Source: Flavobacterium sp.
GTDB lineage: Bacteria; Bacteroidota; Bacteroidia; Flavobacteriales; Flavobacteriaceae
DNA: 64,000 bases
Direction: 5' to 3'
Assembly (NCBI GenBank): GCA_016787805.1
Contig: JAEUTY010000004.1
Span: 1 to 64,000 of the forward strand
Each line of letters starts with the position of its first letter. Positions within the stretch are counted from its first letter, which is position 1. Shown here in pieces: positions 15,137-23,624 of the stretch. The notes beneath the pieces are model-generated. The model was not told the origin of the DNA and did not search any database. It worked only from the letters and a program-made list of their open reading frames with translations. Made by a program: the position numbers and the translations under genes.

Positions 15137-17881
15137 ATGTTTTCAGTAAAAAAAAGCATTTTATTAGTCTTGATTCTTTCTACTACAATTGGTTTTTCAC
15201 AAGCTACATTGTCTCAAAAAATAGAACACATTTTGAATTCAAAAGCTACAGAAACAATTGATGATAAAGAGGCTTTACGACAATTTGAGCAACTTTTGTC
15301 GCAACAAAATAAAGCAAGTAAAACACCTGAGTTGGGAAAATTATATGGTGAAATAGGCAAACAATTTTATAAACTTGAAAATAATGGAAAGGCAATCACT
15401 TACTTAAAAAAAGCAATTCAAATACAAGAAATACATAAGAAAACCCAGTTAGAACCACTCAATAAAACTCGGAATAATTTAGCATGGATTTACTCGTATG
15501 AAGAAAATGATAATGAACGATTCAAAATACTGAAAAAAATACTCCAAGACAACGGAAAAGATAAATATACTTTTAACGCGAGAATTGATTTGGCTGTTTT
15601 AGAAGCACGAAAAGGAGATTATTACTCTGCTTTAAATAAACTCAATGTTGCTTTAGCTAAGAACAATACCATTGATAATGACATAAAACTCCGAACCGCA
15701 ATCATTGGGATTTATGGTAAAATGTATGAAAACATATTTGTTACTAAAAAACAAAGCGATCTTCAAATCATCAAAGAACATCAACTAAAAATCGCAAATG
15801 ACTTTAGCAAAACTACACTTAATGAAGATGATTTATTCAATGCCTACAACAATTTAGCTAATGTATACGAAGCATTTGGGAAATCGGATATTGCATTGCA
15901 GTTGTACCAAAAAGTGAACGATTATTTCCAAAAAAAAGGAGATGTTGATAAACAATTAAGTGCGCTGAACAATATTGGTTATTTGTATTCCAAGCAAAAT
16001 AAGCCAAAGGAAGCCATTGCTTGTTATCAAAAAGTAATAGCGAATTCTACTAATAACGAACAAATCGCAACAGCTTATGACAATATGGGCTATTTTTTGA
16101 ACCCGTCATCAGCGATTAAAAAAATACCTTATTTTGAAATGGCAATTCTAACCATTTTAGAAAGTAAGAATACTTCTTATTCACTTCCTTCTTTAGAAAC
16201 AATCAGAAATTCGGGCTACCAACAAGACGTAATGATTTACTTGGTTGATTTAGCCTACCATTACCTACAAGCTTATAAAGAGGTCAATACTAAATCGTAT
16301 TTGCAATTGGCAAAATCAACTTTATATCGCGTGGATGAGTTGGTTTCGCTTATTCGATATGAGAGTAATACTGAGCAATCTAAGTTATTCTGGATTGGAA
16401 AAGGAGTAGATTCATATGTATTGGCTGTTGAAGTTTGTTATCATTTAAAGCAACCTGACGAAGCATTTTATTTTATGGAAAAAAATAAAGCCTTGCTACT
16501 TCAGGAAAACATTAAAATGCATCAGGCTAAGTTAGAATTGGATATTCCAAAAACTTTACAAAAACGCGAATACCAACTGCATTATGAATTAATTTCGTTA
16601 GAAAAGTTGTTTCAGCAACATTCGACTAATTCTGTAATTAAAAAGAAATACAATACAAAACAAAAAGAATTTGAAACGTTCATGGATTCGTTGAACCGTA
16701 AATATCCTGATTATGTTAAGATTAAGAAGGGAATTGAAACCATCTCTATTCAAAAAGCAATAAACGATTTATCTAAAGATGAATGTTTTATCACTTACAC
16801 TCTTAGTGAATCAAAAGGATTTGGGCTTTTTTGTACCCATCAGGAGAAATTATTTTTTGAAATAAATAATGTAAGACAATTTCAAGAAAAATTGAAAAAA
16901 GTAAAAAATTACATGAAGCAACCAATTTTGAATAACGCTGAAATTGTGGCTTTTCAAAAACTTAGCAATGATGCTTTTAAGACTTTATTTCCTTTTAAAG
17001 ATGCTTTTTCAAAAATTAGGAATAAAAAAATTATTATAGTGGCAGATGATTCTCTTCTTGATTTGCCTTTTGAAGCTTTAGTAGTAAACCCAAGTAAGCC
17101 AATCACTGCTTCCTACTTAATTCAGTATGCTGAAATTTCTTATTTGCAATCGTTTTCAGTGTTTGAAAAAATAAAATGGAATCAAATACATGCTAAAAAG
17201 AAGCTTTTGTTATTTCATCCGAATCAATTCAATCAACAAAATTTACCTGATTTGGTTGCTTCAAACCAAGTAATGCAATCATTGAAAATCTATAGTTCTT
17301 CTGATATTATGATTGGAGAAGAAGCGACTAAAGAAAATTTTTATGATTATTGTGCTAATTACGAAATTATTCATTTGAATACACACGCAGGAATTGATAC
17401 CATTACAGAAACTCCTTGGATTTCATTTCAAGAAAGTAAATTAAATTTAGATGAGTTATACGGAATTCACAACCAAGCTGAATTGGTCATTTTAGACGCT
17501 TGCAAAACCAACAATGGAACAAATGCATCTGGCGAAGGAATAATAAGTTTGTCGAGAGGTTTCTTTTACAATGGTTCAAAAAGTGTATTAGCTTCTTTGT
17601 GGAATGTTAATGAAAAAGCAGGAAACGATATTATCACAGCATTTTATTCTTATTTAAAAGAAGGAAAATCGAAATCAAAAGCACTACAATTGGCTAAGTT
17701 AGATTACTTAAAAAAGCACCAATATTCAGAGGTTTTGCCGTATTATTGGGCTTCTTTTACACTCACAGGAAGTACATCATCAATTGAAATATCACATAAA
17801 ACACCTTTAATTTTCTACATTTTACCAATTTTACTTTTATTTTTAGCTTACTATTTTGGTAAAAGAAAACGCCTTTTCTAA
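15137..17881 (+). CDS. TPR-CHAT caspase-like protease, membrane-anchored
   Basis: 914 residues. Signal sequence (MFSVKKSILLVLILSTTIGFS), TPR repeats from about 40 to 330, a helical linker, then a CHAT domain from about 540 to 880 with the putative dyad H750 (LNTHAG) and C789 (LDACKT), and a C-terminal helix (about 892-908) with basic tail. CHAT proteins are caspase-clan cysteine proteases. The signal and the last helix suggest a periplasmic protease anchored in the membrane. It lies beside an ECF sigma/anti-sigma pair and a subtilase. The gene begins 28 bases after the subtilase terminator. Confidence 0.85.
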   Translation: MFSVKKSILLVLILSTTIGFSQATLSQKIEHILNSKATETIDDKEALRQFEQLLSQQNKASKTPELGKLYGEIGKQFYKLENNGKAITYLKKAIQIQEIHKKTQLEPLNKTRNNLAWIYSYEENDNERFKILKKILQDNGKDKYTFNARIDLAVLEARKGDYYSALNKLNVALAKNNTIDNDIKLRTAIIGIYGKMYENIFVTKKQSDLQIIKEHQLKIANDFSKTTLNEDDLFNAYNNLANVYEAFGKSDIALQLYQKVNDYFQKKGDVDKQLSALNNIGYLYSKQNKPKEAIACYQKVIANSTNNEQIATAYDNMGYFLNPSSAIKKIPYFEMAILTILESKNTSYSLPSLETIRNSGYQQDVMIYLVDLAYHYLQAYKEVNTKSYLQLAKSTLYRVDELVSLIRYESNTEQSKLFWIGKGVDSYVLAVEVCYHLKQPDEAFYFMEKNKALLLQENIKMHQAKLELDIPKTLQKREYQLHYELISLEKLFQQHSTNSVIKKKYNTKQKEFETFMDSLNRKYPDYVKIKKGIETISIQKAINDLSKDECFITYTLSESKGFGLFCTHQEKLFFEINNVRQFQEKLKKVKNYMKQPILNNAEIVAFQKLSNDAFKTLFPFKDAFSKIRNKKIIIVADDSLLDLPFEALVVNPSKPITASYLIQYAEISYLQSFSVFEKIKWNQIHAKKKLLLFHPNQFNQQNLPDLVASNQVMQSLKIYSSSDIMIGEEATKENFYDYCANYEIIHLNTHAGIDTITETPWISFQESKLNLDELYGIHNQAELVILDACKTNNGTNASGEGIISLSRGFFYNGSKSVLASLWNVNEKAGNDIITAFYSYLKEGKSKSKALQLAKLDYLKKHQYSEVLPYYWASFTLTGSTSSIEISHKTPLIFYILPILLLFLAYYFGKRKRLF

Positions 17882-17907
17882 AAATCGAAATTATTTTTTT
17901 CATTTTT

Positions 17908-17940
17908 TGGGTAATGAATTTTAATAACGGATACATAGTA
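17908..17940 (+). promoter_or_regulatory. Candidate ECF promoter upstream of T9SS propeller gene
   Basis: TGGGTAA (17908-17914), 17 bases, then TACATAGTA. It resembles the arrangement at 13708. The ATG of the next gene is about 50 bases further on. Confidence 0.35.
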
Positions 17941-17989
17941 ATAGATCGATCAATTACTTAAACCAATTATTAACTTTAATTTTCAAATC

Positions 17990-20098
17990 ATGAAAAATTA
18001 TTTATCTCTTTTATTTTTCTTGGTGTTCTACCAAGCTATTTACTCTCAACAAGATCAAGGTGTTTTTAGTATTAACGGGGTTTCCACAAGTACAACAATG
18101 GTTACCTGCAACGAAGGCAATATTCCATTTACCTTTATTACTCCTTACAATTATTGTGAGTCAGCGGTTACTTATTCTTTTCAATTAATTAAAGATGGTT
18201 CTGTAGTTCAGTCACAAAGTTTTAACGGAAATCAATCAGGAGCAGCGTGTGTATATGATACTAACGGAAATCTTATTACTGTTCCTCCGATTATTGGTAG
18301 TTTTGGGATAGAAAATCCAGCTCCTGGAACTTATAAAGTGCATTACAAAGCTACTTTTGGAATCACATTAATTGAATACGATTCCAATAGCATTGTATTA
18401 ACAAATCCATTTTATGGAACCTATTTAGGTTGTGGAAATTGCTATGAAAATTCTGGTTCATGGTGCCATGATGATGTAAGAGTTTTTGATTTCGAAGCCG
18501 ATTCATTATTATATGTTTTAATGGATTCAGGTTTGATGTATAAAGTAAAAAAGAATTACGGCACAGGTTACAATATGCTAGCCATTGATGATGATACGTT
18601 GAATAGTTTACCAGGTTACGATTACATTATAGGTTATCAAAATTTTGAAGAGAAAATCAATGCTGTAGAATATACCGCAGATGGCAAACTGTTAATAGGT
18701 TTTGATGATGGTAAAATTCTTAAAATTAATGGCCTTGGTGGTGGCGGAATGAATATGTTTGCCGTAAATGAATCCAACAGTAATTTCTCGGGAATTGCAG
18801 GATACAGTTATTATTCAGGCAGCCATAAGTTCAACTCAGCGGTTACCGAAATCAAACAAGTCAATGGTGTTACTTTTGTCTGTTTGAGTTCAGGTAAAAT
18901 TTTGAAAGTAAATGGATCGGGAGGATCCGGTTTGAATTTGTTTGCTATTAGTGAAAACAGTAATGGTTTTACAGGATTAAATGGCTATAATTATTACATA
19001 GGACACGCTTATTTTAGTTCATCGGTTTTTAGAATTTTTTCTAACTCTGTTCATACGTTCTTTTCTTTCGACAATAATAAATTACTTAAAATTAACCAAA
19101 CTGGAGGTGGCGGAATGAATATGTTTGCTGTAAACGAAACTAATGGCGGTTTTTCGGGAATTTCAGGTTATAACTATTATATTGGACATACTCAATTGAG
19201 TGGAAAAGTAATTGATATGGAGTTTCAAGGTGCTTATACCACACTCGGATTTTCGAATGGAAAATTACTCAAAGTGAATGGAACAGGTGGAAGCGGAATG
19301 AATATGTTTGCTGTTGATGAAACGGCAAGTGGGTTTAATCCTATTTCTGGTTATAATTATTATGTAGGTCAAGCTAATTATAGTTCTGGCGTAAAAGAAA
19401 TTTTATCAATTCCTGCAAATGGAGTAACAAAACCCATAACTTTTATAACATTTGAGAATGGTAAGTTATTAAAATCTTCTGGCATTGGTGGTTCAGGAAT
19501 GAATATGTATAACGCAACTGAAACTTCATTAGGATTTGTAACTACAAGCACTGGTTATACTCAATATGTATTGGGTTCATCAAATTTTGATGTTGAGCCA
19601 ACTGATATTGCTTATATTCCATCATCTAAGCAAACCGTTCTTTGCTTTAATAACAGAAAGGCGTTTAAATCAATGGGCGTTGGAGGAACAGGTTATAATT
19701 GTTTTGCTGTAAGCCAAGAAGATATAGGTTTCGCTCCTTTATATGGATACAATTATGTAGTAGGAACGCAAGTATTTCCTTGTGATAAAAAATTCATATT
19801 CCACCGCACAAGCGAAGATTTAAAAGATAGTACGGAATCTAAAATTTCAGCTAGTGTTAATGATGCAATTCAGATTATAAATCCATTTAGCAATGAATTA
19901 ACTATTGATTTCTCTCAAATAGATGCGAATAAAAAAGCGGCTATTCAGATTAACAATATGAATGGTCAAATTATTTATGAGGACGATAGTTATTTTAACG
20001 ATGAAATCATTAATACAAGCCATTGGGCAAAAGGAGTTTACATTTGTGTGATTTCGATTGACGGTGTTAGCCACCACAAAAAAATCATTAAAAATTAA
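17990..20098 (+). CDS. Seven-repeat (beta-propeller-like) T9SS secreted protein
   Basis: 702 residues. Signal peptide (MKNYLSLLFFLVFYQAIYS), an N-terminal region to about 175, then seven repeats of about 61 residues with the core GKILKxNGxGGxGMNMFAV and GYNYYxG, consistent with a seven-bladed propeller, and a C-terminal T9SS sorting domain of about 75 residues ending HHKKIIKN. It should be exported across the outer membrane. It follows the CHAT gene and shares a promoter motif with the subtilase. Ligand unknown. Confidence 0.8.
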   Translation: MKNYLSLLFFLVFYQAIYSQQDQGVFSINGVSTSTTMVTCNEGNIPFTFITPYNYCESAVTYSFQLIKDGSVVQSQSFNGNQSGAACVYDTNGNLITVPPIIGSFGIENPAPGTYKVHYKATFGITLIEYDSNSIVLTNPFYGTYLGCGNCYENSGSWCHDDVRVFDFEADSLLYVLMDSGLMYKVKKNYGTGYNMLAIDDDTLNSLPGYDYIIGYQNFEEKINAVEYTADGKLLIGFDDGKILKINGLGGGGMNMFAVNESNSNFSGIAGYSYYSGSHKFNSAVTEIKQVNGVTFVCLSSGKILKVNGSGGSGLNLFAISENSNGFTGLNGYNYYIGHAYFSSSVFRIFSNSVHTFFSFDNNKLLKINQTGGGGMNMFAVNETNGGFSGISGYNYYIGHTQLSGKVIDMEFQGAYTTLGFSNGKLLKVNGTGGSGMNMFAVDETASGFNPISGYNYYVGQANYSSGVKEILSIPANGVTKPITFITFENGKLLKSSGIGGSGMNMYNATETSLGFVTTSTGYTQYVLGSSNFDVEPTDIAYIPSSKQTVLCFNNRKAFKSMGVGGTGYNCFAVSQEDIGFAPLYGYNYVVGTQVFPCDKKFIFHRTSEDLKDSTESKISASVNDAIQIINPFSNELTIDFSQIDANKKAAIQINNMNGQIIYEDDSYFNDEIINTSHWAKGVYICVISIDGVSHHKKIIKN

Positions 20099-20124
20099 TA
20101 CTCTACAATTGTTGGTTAACAAAA

Positions 20125-20161
20125 AAAAGAGGAGCATTCACAATTTTGAAGCTCCTCTTTT
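20125..20161. terminator. Bidirectional terminator between convergent genes
   Basis: Perfect 11-base arms AAAAGAGGAGC / GCTCCTCTTTT with A-run and T-run on either side. It can end both the T9SS gene (+) and the catabolic operon (-). Confidence 0.9.
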
Positions 20162-20180
20162 ATTTTATAGCAATTGAAAA

Positions 20181-20930
20181 CTAATATTTCCCACTCAACA
20201 ACTCACCGCCAATAGCTGATTTGGCTTCGATGTTGAGCTTTTTCATCATTTCATAAGTAGTACAAACTGCCGCCGAAGTAACTGGAATGCCACATTCCGC
20301 CTGAATCAAATCAATCGCTTCTAATGAAGGCATTTGTACACAAGCCGAAGCTACCAAAACATCTACATCAGTCAAATCAAGTTGTTTGTAAATTTCCAAT
20401 AAATTCATTGGGTTTTGAGCCGCTACTTCCAAATTATCTGGAATTTCTAAAGCAATACTTTCTTTTACTTTGATGCCTTGATGCTCAATATAATCAACCA
20501 CTTTGTCGGTAAGTGGACGCATATAAGGCGTAATAATCGAAATTTGTTTGGCTCCCAACACTTTTAATCCGTTGATCAAAGCTCCAGCTGAAGTTACAAT
20601 TGGAGTAGGGAAGTCGTTGGCCACTGTTTCTTGATGCAAATTGACTTCAGAAACACAATGATAACCGCGTCCCATACTCATAATCGCAACCAAACACGCG
20701 TAACCCATCACGTCCACATGAGCATCAGATAATTCTTGAGCACATTTCAAACTCATCGCATCCATCGCTTCCAATTCTTCTTTGGTCACTTTTTTCATGC
20801 GCATTCTACTGCTGTGAAACGTAAAACGTTCGGGTAAAATGGTTTCTCTTGAACGAAAGATAGCGGGTATTTCAGTTTCCATCGTTACATTGGATGATGG
20901 AACTATTTGGCCTATTTTAAATTTTTTCAT
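20181..20930 (-). CDS. Maleate cis-trans isomerase
   Basis: 249 residues of the Asp/Glu racemase superfamily, maleate isomerase branch: PSSNVTMETE near the start, and the catalytic cysteine pair C79 (GYACLVAIM) and C197 (ASACVQMPS). The enzyme converts maleate to fumarate without cofactor. As the last gene of the aromatic operon it fits the final step after direct hydrolysis of maleylpyruvate, and no glutathione-type maleylpyruvate isomerase is encoded nearby. A tail fragment of a second copy lies at 12089-12121. Other racemase-type activities are possible but less likely given the cysteines and context. Confidence 0.82.
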   Translation of the reverse strand: MKKFKIGQIVPSSNVTMETEIPAIFRSRETILPERFTFHSSRMRMKKVTKEELEAMDAMSLKCAQELSDAHVDVMGYACLVAIMSMGRGYHCVSEVNLHQETVANDFPTPIVTSAGALINGLKVLGAKQISIITPYMRPLTDKVVDYIEHQGIKVKESIALEIPDNLEVAAQNPMNLLEIYKQLDLTDVDVLVASACVQMPSLEAIDLIQAECGIPVTSAAVCTTYEMMKKLNIEAKSAIGGELLSGKY

Positions 20931-20934
20931 TTGA

Positions 20935-21513
20935 TTACTTGTAAATTATTTTGTTTTCGGATTGCTTTACTAAATCCCAATTAATTTTTGATTTAAAACT
21001 CTTTTGTTTGAAACCAGCAATATCTCTTTTGAATTCGTTTTTTAAATGAATTAAAGTATCTGATTTACTCGCATGTTCATCTATATTTATTTCACCGATG
21101 TATACAATTTCGCCTTTTTTTACATTAAATGGAATAGAAAATTTTTTAATGTAATGCTGAAAATTACCCGTATGACATCGGATTTGGTTTATTTCATAGT
21201 CACCTGGTTTTTTAGTTATCGCAAATAAATACGTTTTACCTTCTTGAAGTTCTCCCCAATGTTTGTAAACCACCATTCCATTGGGCTGAATAATAAATTC
21301 ACTTGATTTTTCATCTAAAAGAGAAACAATTTTTGGAACGTACATATTGAATTTGGCATCAAGATCATAAAACGTAATCGATCCAATGATCATGCCTTTG
21401 TTTGAATTTTCGTCAAAACCAACTAAATCAGAACTAAATCGATAGGTTGCACAACCGCTAAAAAAACTTGTGATGGCTACAATGATGCTGAGTGTAAATA
21501 ATATTCTTCTCAA
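20935..21513 (-). CDS. Hypothetical lipoprotein
   Basis: 192 residues with a lipoprotein signal (MRRILFTLSIIVAITSFFSGC, split: signal helix then lipobox FSGC). The rest is a beta-rich domain of unknown family (KTYLFAITKKPGDYEI, KKGEIVYIGEI). It sits four bases from the maleate isomerase gene and 16 after the hydrolase gene, so it is in the operon, but its link to catabolism is not evident. Confidence 0.65.
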   Translation of the reverse strand: MRRILFTLSIIVAITSFFSGCATYRFSSDLVGFDENSNKGMIIGSITFYDLDAKFNMYVPKIVSLLDEKSSEFIIQPNGMVVYKHWGELQEGKTYLFAITKKPGDYEINQIRCHTGNFQHYIKKFSIPFNVKKGEIVYIGEINIDEHASKSDTLIHLKNEFKRDIAGFKQKSFKSKINWDLVKQSENKIIYK

Positions 21514-21529
21514 AATAATGGTTTATTAA

Positions 21530-22438
21530 CTAAATTTCTTTTACAGTATTAACTATCGTTCCAATTCCTTCAACAGTTGCTTCAACAACATCGCCATCGT
21601 ACAACCATTCTTGTGGATCGCGACCAGCGCCAACGCCAGCAGGAGTTCCTGTAGCAATAATATCGCCAGGCTCTAATGTGAAAACGATACTCAAATCTTC
21701 AATCAAATCATTGATGTTGAATAACATGAATTTAGTGTTTGAATTTTGCTTTTCAACACCATTCACTTTCAACGATAAATTCAAATTATGTGGATTTTCA
21801 ATTTCGTCTTTAGTGACTAAAATCGGACCCATTGGAGCAAAGGTATCTTGTCCTTTTGAAACAATCCATTGGCCTTCACGTCGGCAATCGCGAGCAGAAA
21901 TATCATTAATAACCGTATAACCAAACACATAATCCAACGCCTCTGATTTAGGTACGTATTTTCCTTTTTTTCCAATAACAACAGCCAATTCAACTTCCCA
22001 ATCCAATTGCGAAGTTAGTTTGGTATTTTTTATGATTTCTGTATTGGTAGCCGTAACTGTTGTTGGTGGTTTTGAAAAGATGATTGGTTTTTGAGGTAAT
22101 TTACCTGTTGTATCTAATGTACGAGCACTTTCAGCCACGTGCTCAGTATAGTTCAATCCAATTCCGATAATATTTTTTCTAGGTTTTGGAATAGGAGCTA
22201 AGAACGTAACCTCGTCCATTTCATAGGCAATTTCTTCAAAGAATGATGGCTCGGTTTCGGCTATCATGTCGTTGAGCTCTTCTACGATTTCAATTCCCAT
22301 ATCAATCAAATCGAGCATATTATCCGGCAGAGGAAAGTTAGATATTTCACCAAAATCTTCCATATCAATGACTTGATTGTTGTGAATGAATCCTAGTCGT
22401 GGTTCTGTATCAGCTGTTTTGTAAGTAAGTAGTTTCAT
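21530..22438 (-). CDS. Fumarylacetoacetate hydrolase family protein (maleyl/fumarylpyruvate hydrolase)
   Basis: 302 residues. N-terminal cap region to about 85, then the FAH domain: GIGLNYTEHV, metal-binding acidic residues in DWEVELAVVIG, DISARD, SKGQDTFAPMGP and GTPAGVG. Members cleave C-C bonds of beta-diketo acids with Mg2+ or Mn2+. In this operon the expected reaction is hydrolysis of ring-cleaved gentisate (maleylpyruvate or fumarylpyruvate) to pyruvate and a C4 acid. The maleate isomerase two genes on argues for maleylpyruvate as substrate. The exact specificity is inferred. Confidence 0.82.
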   Translation of the reverse strand: MKLLTYKTADTEPRLGFIHNNQVIDMEDFGEISNFPLPDNMLDLIDMGIEIVEELNDMIAETEPSFFEEIAYEMDEVTFLAPIPKPRKNIIGIGLNYTEHVAESARTLDTTGKLPQKPIIFSKPPTTVTATNTEIIKNTKLTSQLDWEVELAVVIGKKGKYVPKSEALDYVFGYTVINDISARDCRREGQWIVSKGQDTFAPMGPILVTKDEIENPHNLNLSLKVNGVEKQNSNTKFMLFNINDLIEDLSIVFTLEPGDIIATGTPAGVGAGRDPQEWLYDGDVVEATVEGIGTIVNTVKEI

Positions 22439-22512
22439 ATTCTTTATTTAACCGCGAGAGCGCTAAGTTCGCAAAGTTATTTTATTGTTATTGATTTTTG
22501 AATTTGTTATTG

Positions 22513-23622
22513 TTATTGAACTTGTTGATGACCATTATTCTCTTCTAATTCTCTTCCTTGATACAAGCCTAATCCTTCAATCACAGGTAAGTCATTGAAA
22601 TTGAACAAACAAGCATCTTCAGTATCCGACAAGTTATGATGTTCATGCCAAGCCCAAGAGGGAACACAGAAAATATCGCGTTCTTTCCAATCGAAACGTT
22701 GGCCATTGATGATTGAATAGCCTTTTCCTTTGGCACATTGATACACGAATGAGCCAGTGTGTTTGTGTGCTTTTCCTTTGAAACCTGCTGGCAATAATTG
22801 CATTGCTGCACCCATAGTTTGCATGACATGTCCACCAGTCAACGGGTTAGAATATTGCATAAAAATACCATCAAACGGATTGACATCATTTACTTTTTGC
22901 GCTTCTAAAAGTGCTGGATATACTTTTGACCATGAATATTTAAATAATGGAGAATAAGGCTTATCCCAAGTTTTATCAGCTGGAATTAATCCAGCGCAAC
23001 CGTATGTTATAGGTGAATAATTTAAAGGCGCAGCTAAAGGTTGTTTTCCGTCGTACACAGCATAATCATTGGCTTCTAAAGCATTTACTAATGGAATATC
23101 TAAACCATCTTGCCAAATACAGGTTTTTCCGCCTTCTTCAACGCCGTGTTCGTGCCAAGTAGAATTAGGTGTAATCACAAAATCGTTGACTTCTAGCATA
23201 ATTTTGTTACCATCAACAACTGTATAACCTTTTTCGCCTTCCATGATGAAACGCAATGCTGAAGCACGATGACGGTGTGCCGAAGTAAATTCACCCGGAC
23301 GCGTAACTTGAATTCCGGTGTATAGCCAACCAACAGCAGCCGAAACATCTTTGCGTTTGTCATTCACTAAATAAACAACGCGTCTTCCAGCTTGTTCTGG
23401 AGTTACTAATTCGGATGATTTGAGCACCAATTCACGTAAATCGTCGTATTTCCATAACATAGGAACTGACGAACTTCTTGGTTCCCAAGGTTCAATATCG
23501 TTGGCCACTGTCCATAAAGCACCAGCGCCAAGGACTTCTAATTCTTTATAATAGGCTTTGAGTTCGTCTGAATCCTGTACGCGAGCTCTACCGTAAACAT
23601 CGTCTGAAAATTGTTCTTCCAT
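22513..23622 (-). CDS. Gentisate 1,2-dioxygenase-like bicupin
   Basis: 369 residues with two cupin domains. First: H116 and H118 (AHRHRASALRF) and H157/H159 (TWHEHG). Second: H286/H288 (AHKHTG) and H326/H328 (WAWHEHHN). Length and layout match gentisate 1,2-dioxygenases, Fe(II) enzymes that open the ring to maleylpyruvate. The relatives acting on 1-hydroxy-2-naphthoate, salicylate or 5-aminosalicylate look similar, so the substrate is assigned from the operon: a CoA ligase, aryl-CoA 5-hydroxylase and thioesterase would yield gentisate or 5-hydroxyanthranilate. Confidence 0.83.
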   Translation of the reverse strand: MEEQFSDDVYGRARVQDSDELKAYYKELEVLGAGALWTVANDIEPWEPRSSSVPMLWKYDDLRELVLKSSELVTPEQAGRRVVYLVNDKRKDVSAAVGWLYTGIQVTRPGEFTSAHRHRASALRFIMEGEKGYTVVDGNKIMLEVNDFVITPNSTWHEHGVEEGGKTCIWQDGLDIPLVNALEANDYAVYDGKQPLAAPLNYSPITYGCAGLIPADKTWDKPYSPLFKYSWSKVYPALLEAQKVNDVNPFDGIFMQYSNPLTGGHVMQTMGAAMQLLPAGFKGKAHKHTGSFVYQCAKGKGYSIINGQRFDWKERDIFCVPSWAWHEHHNLSDTEDACLFNFNDLPVIEGLGLYQGRELEENNGHQQVQ

Positions 23623-23624
23623 AG

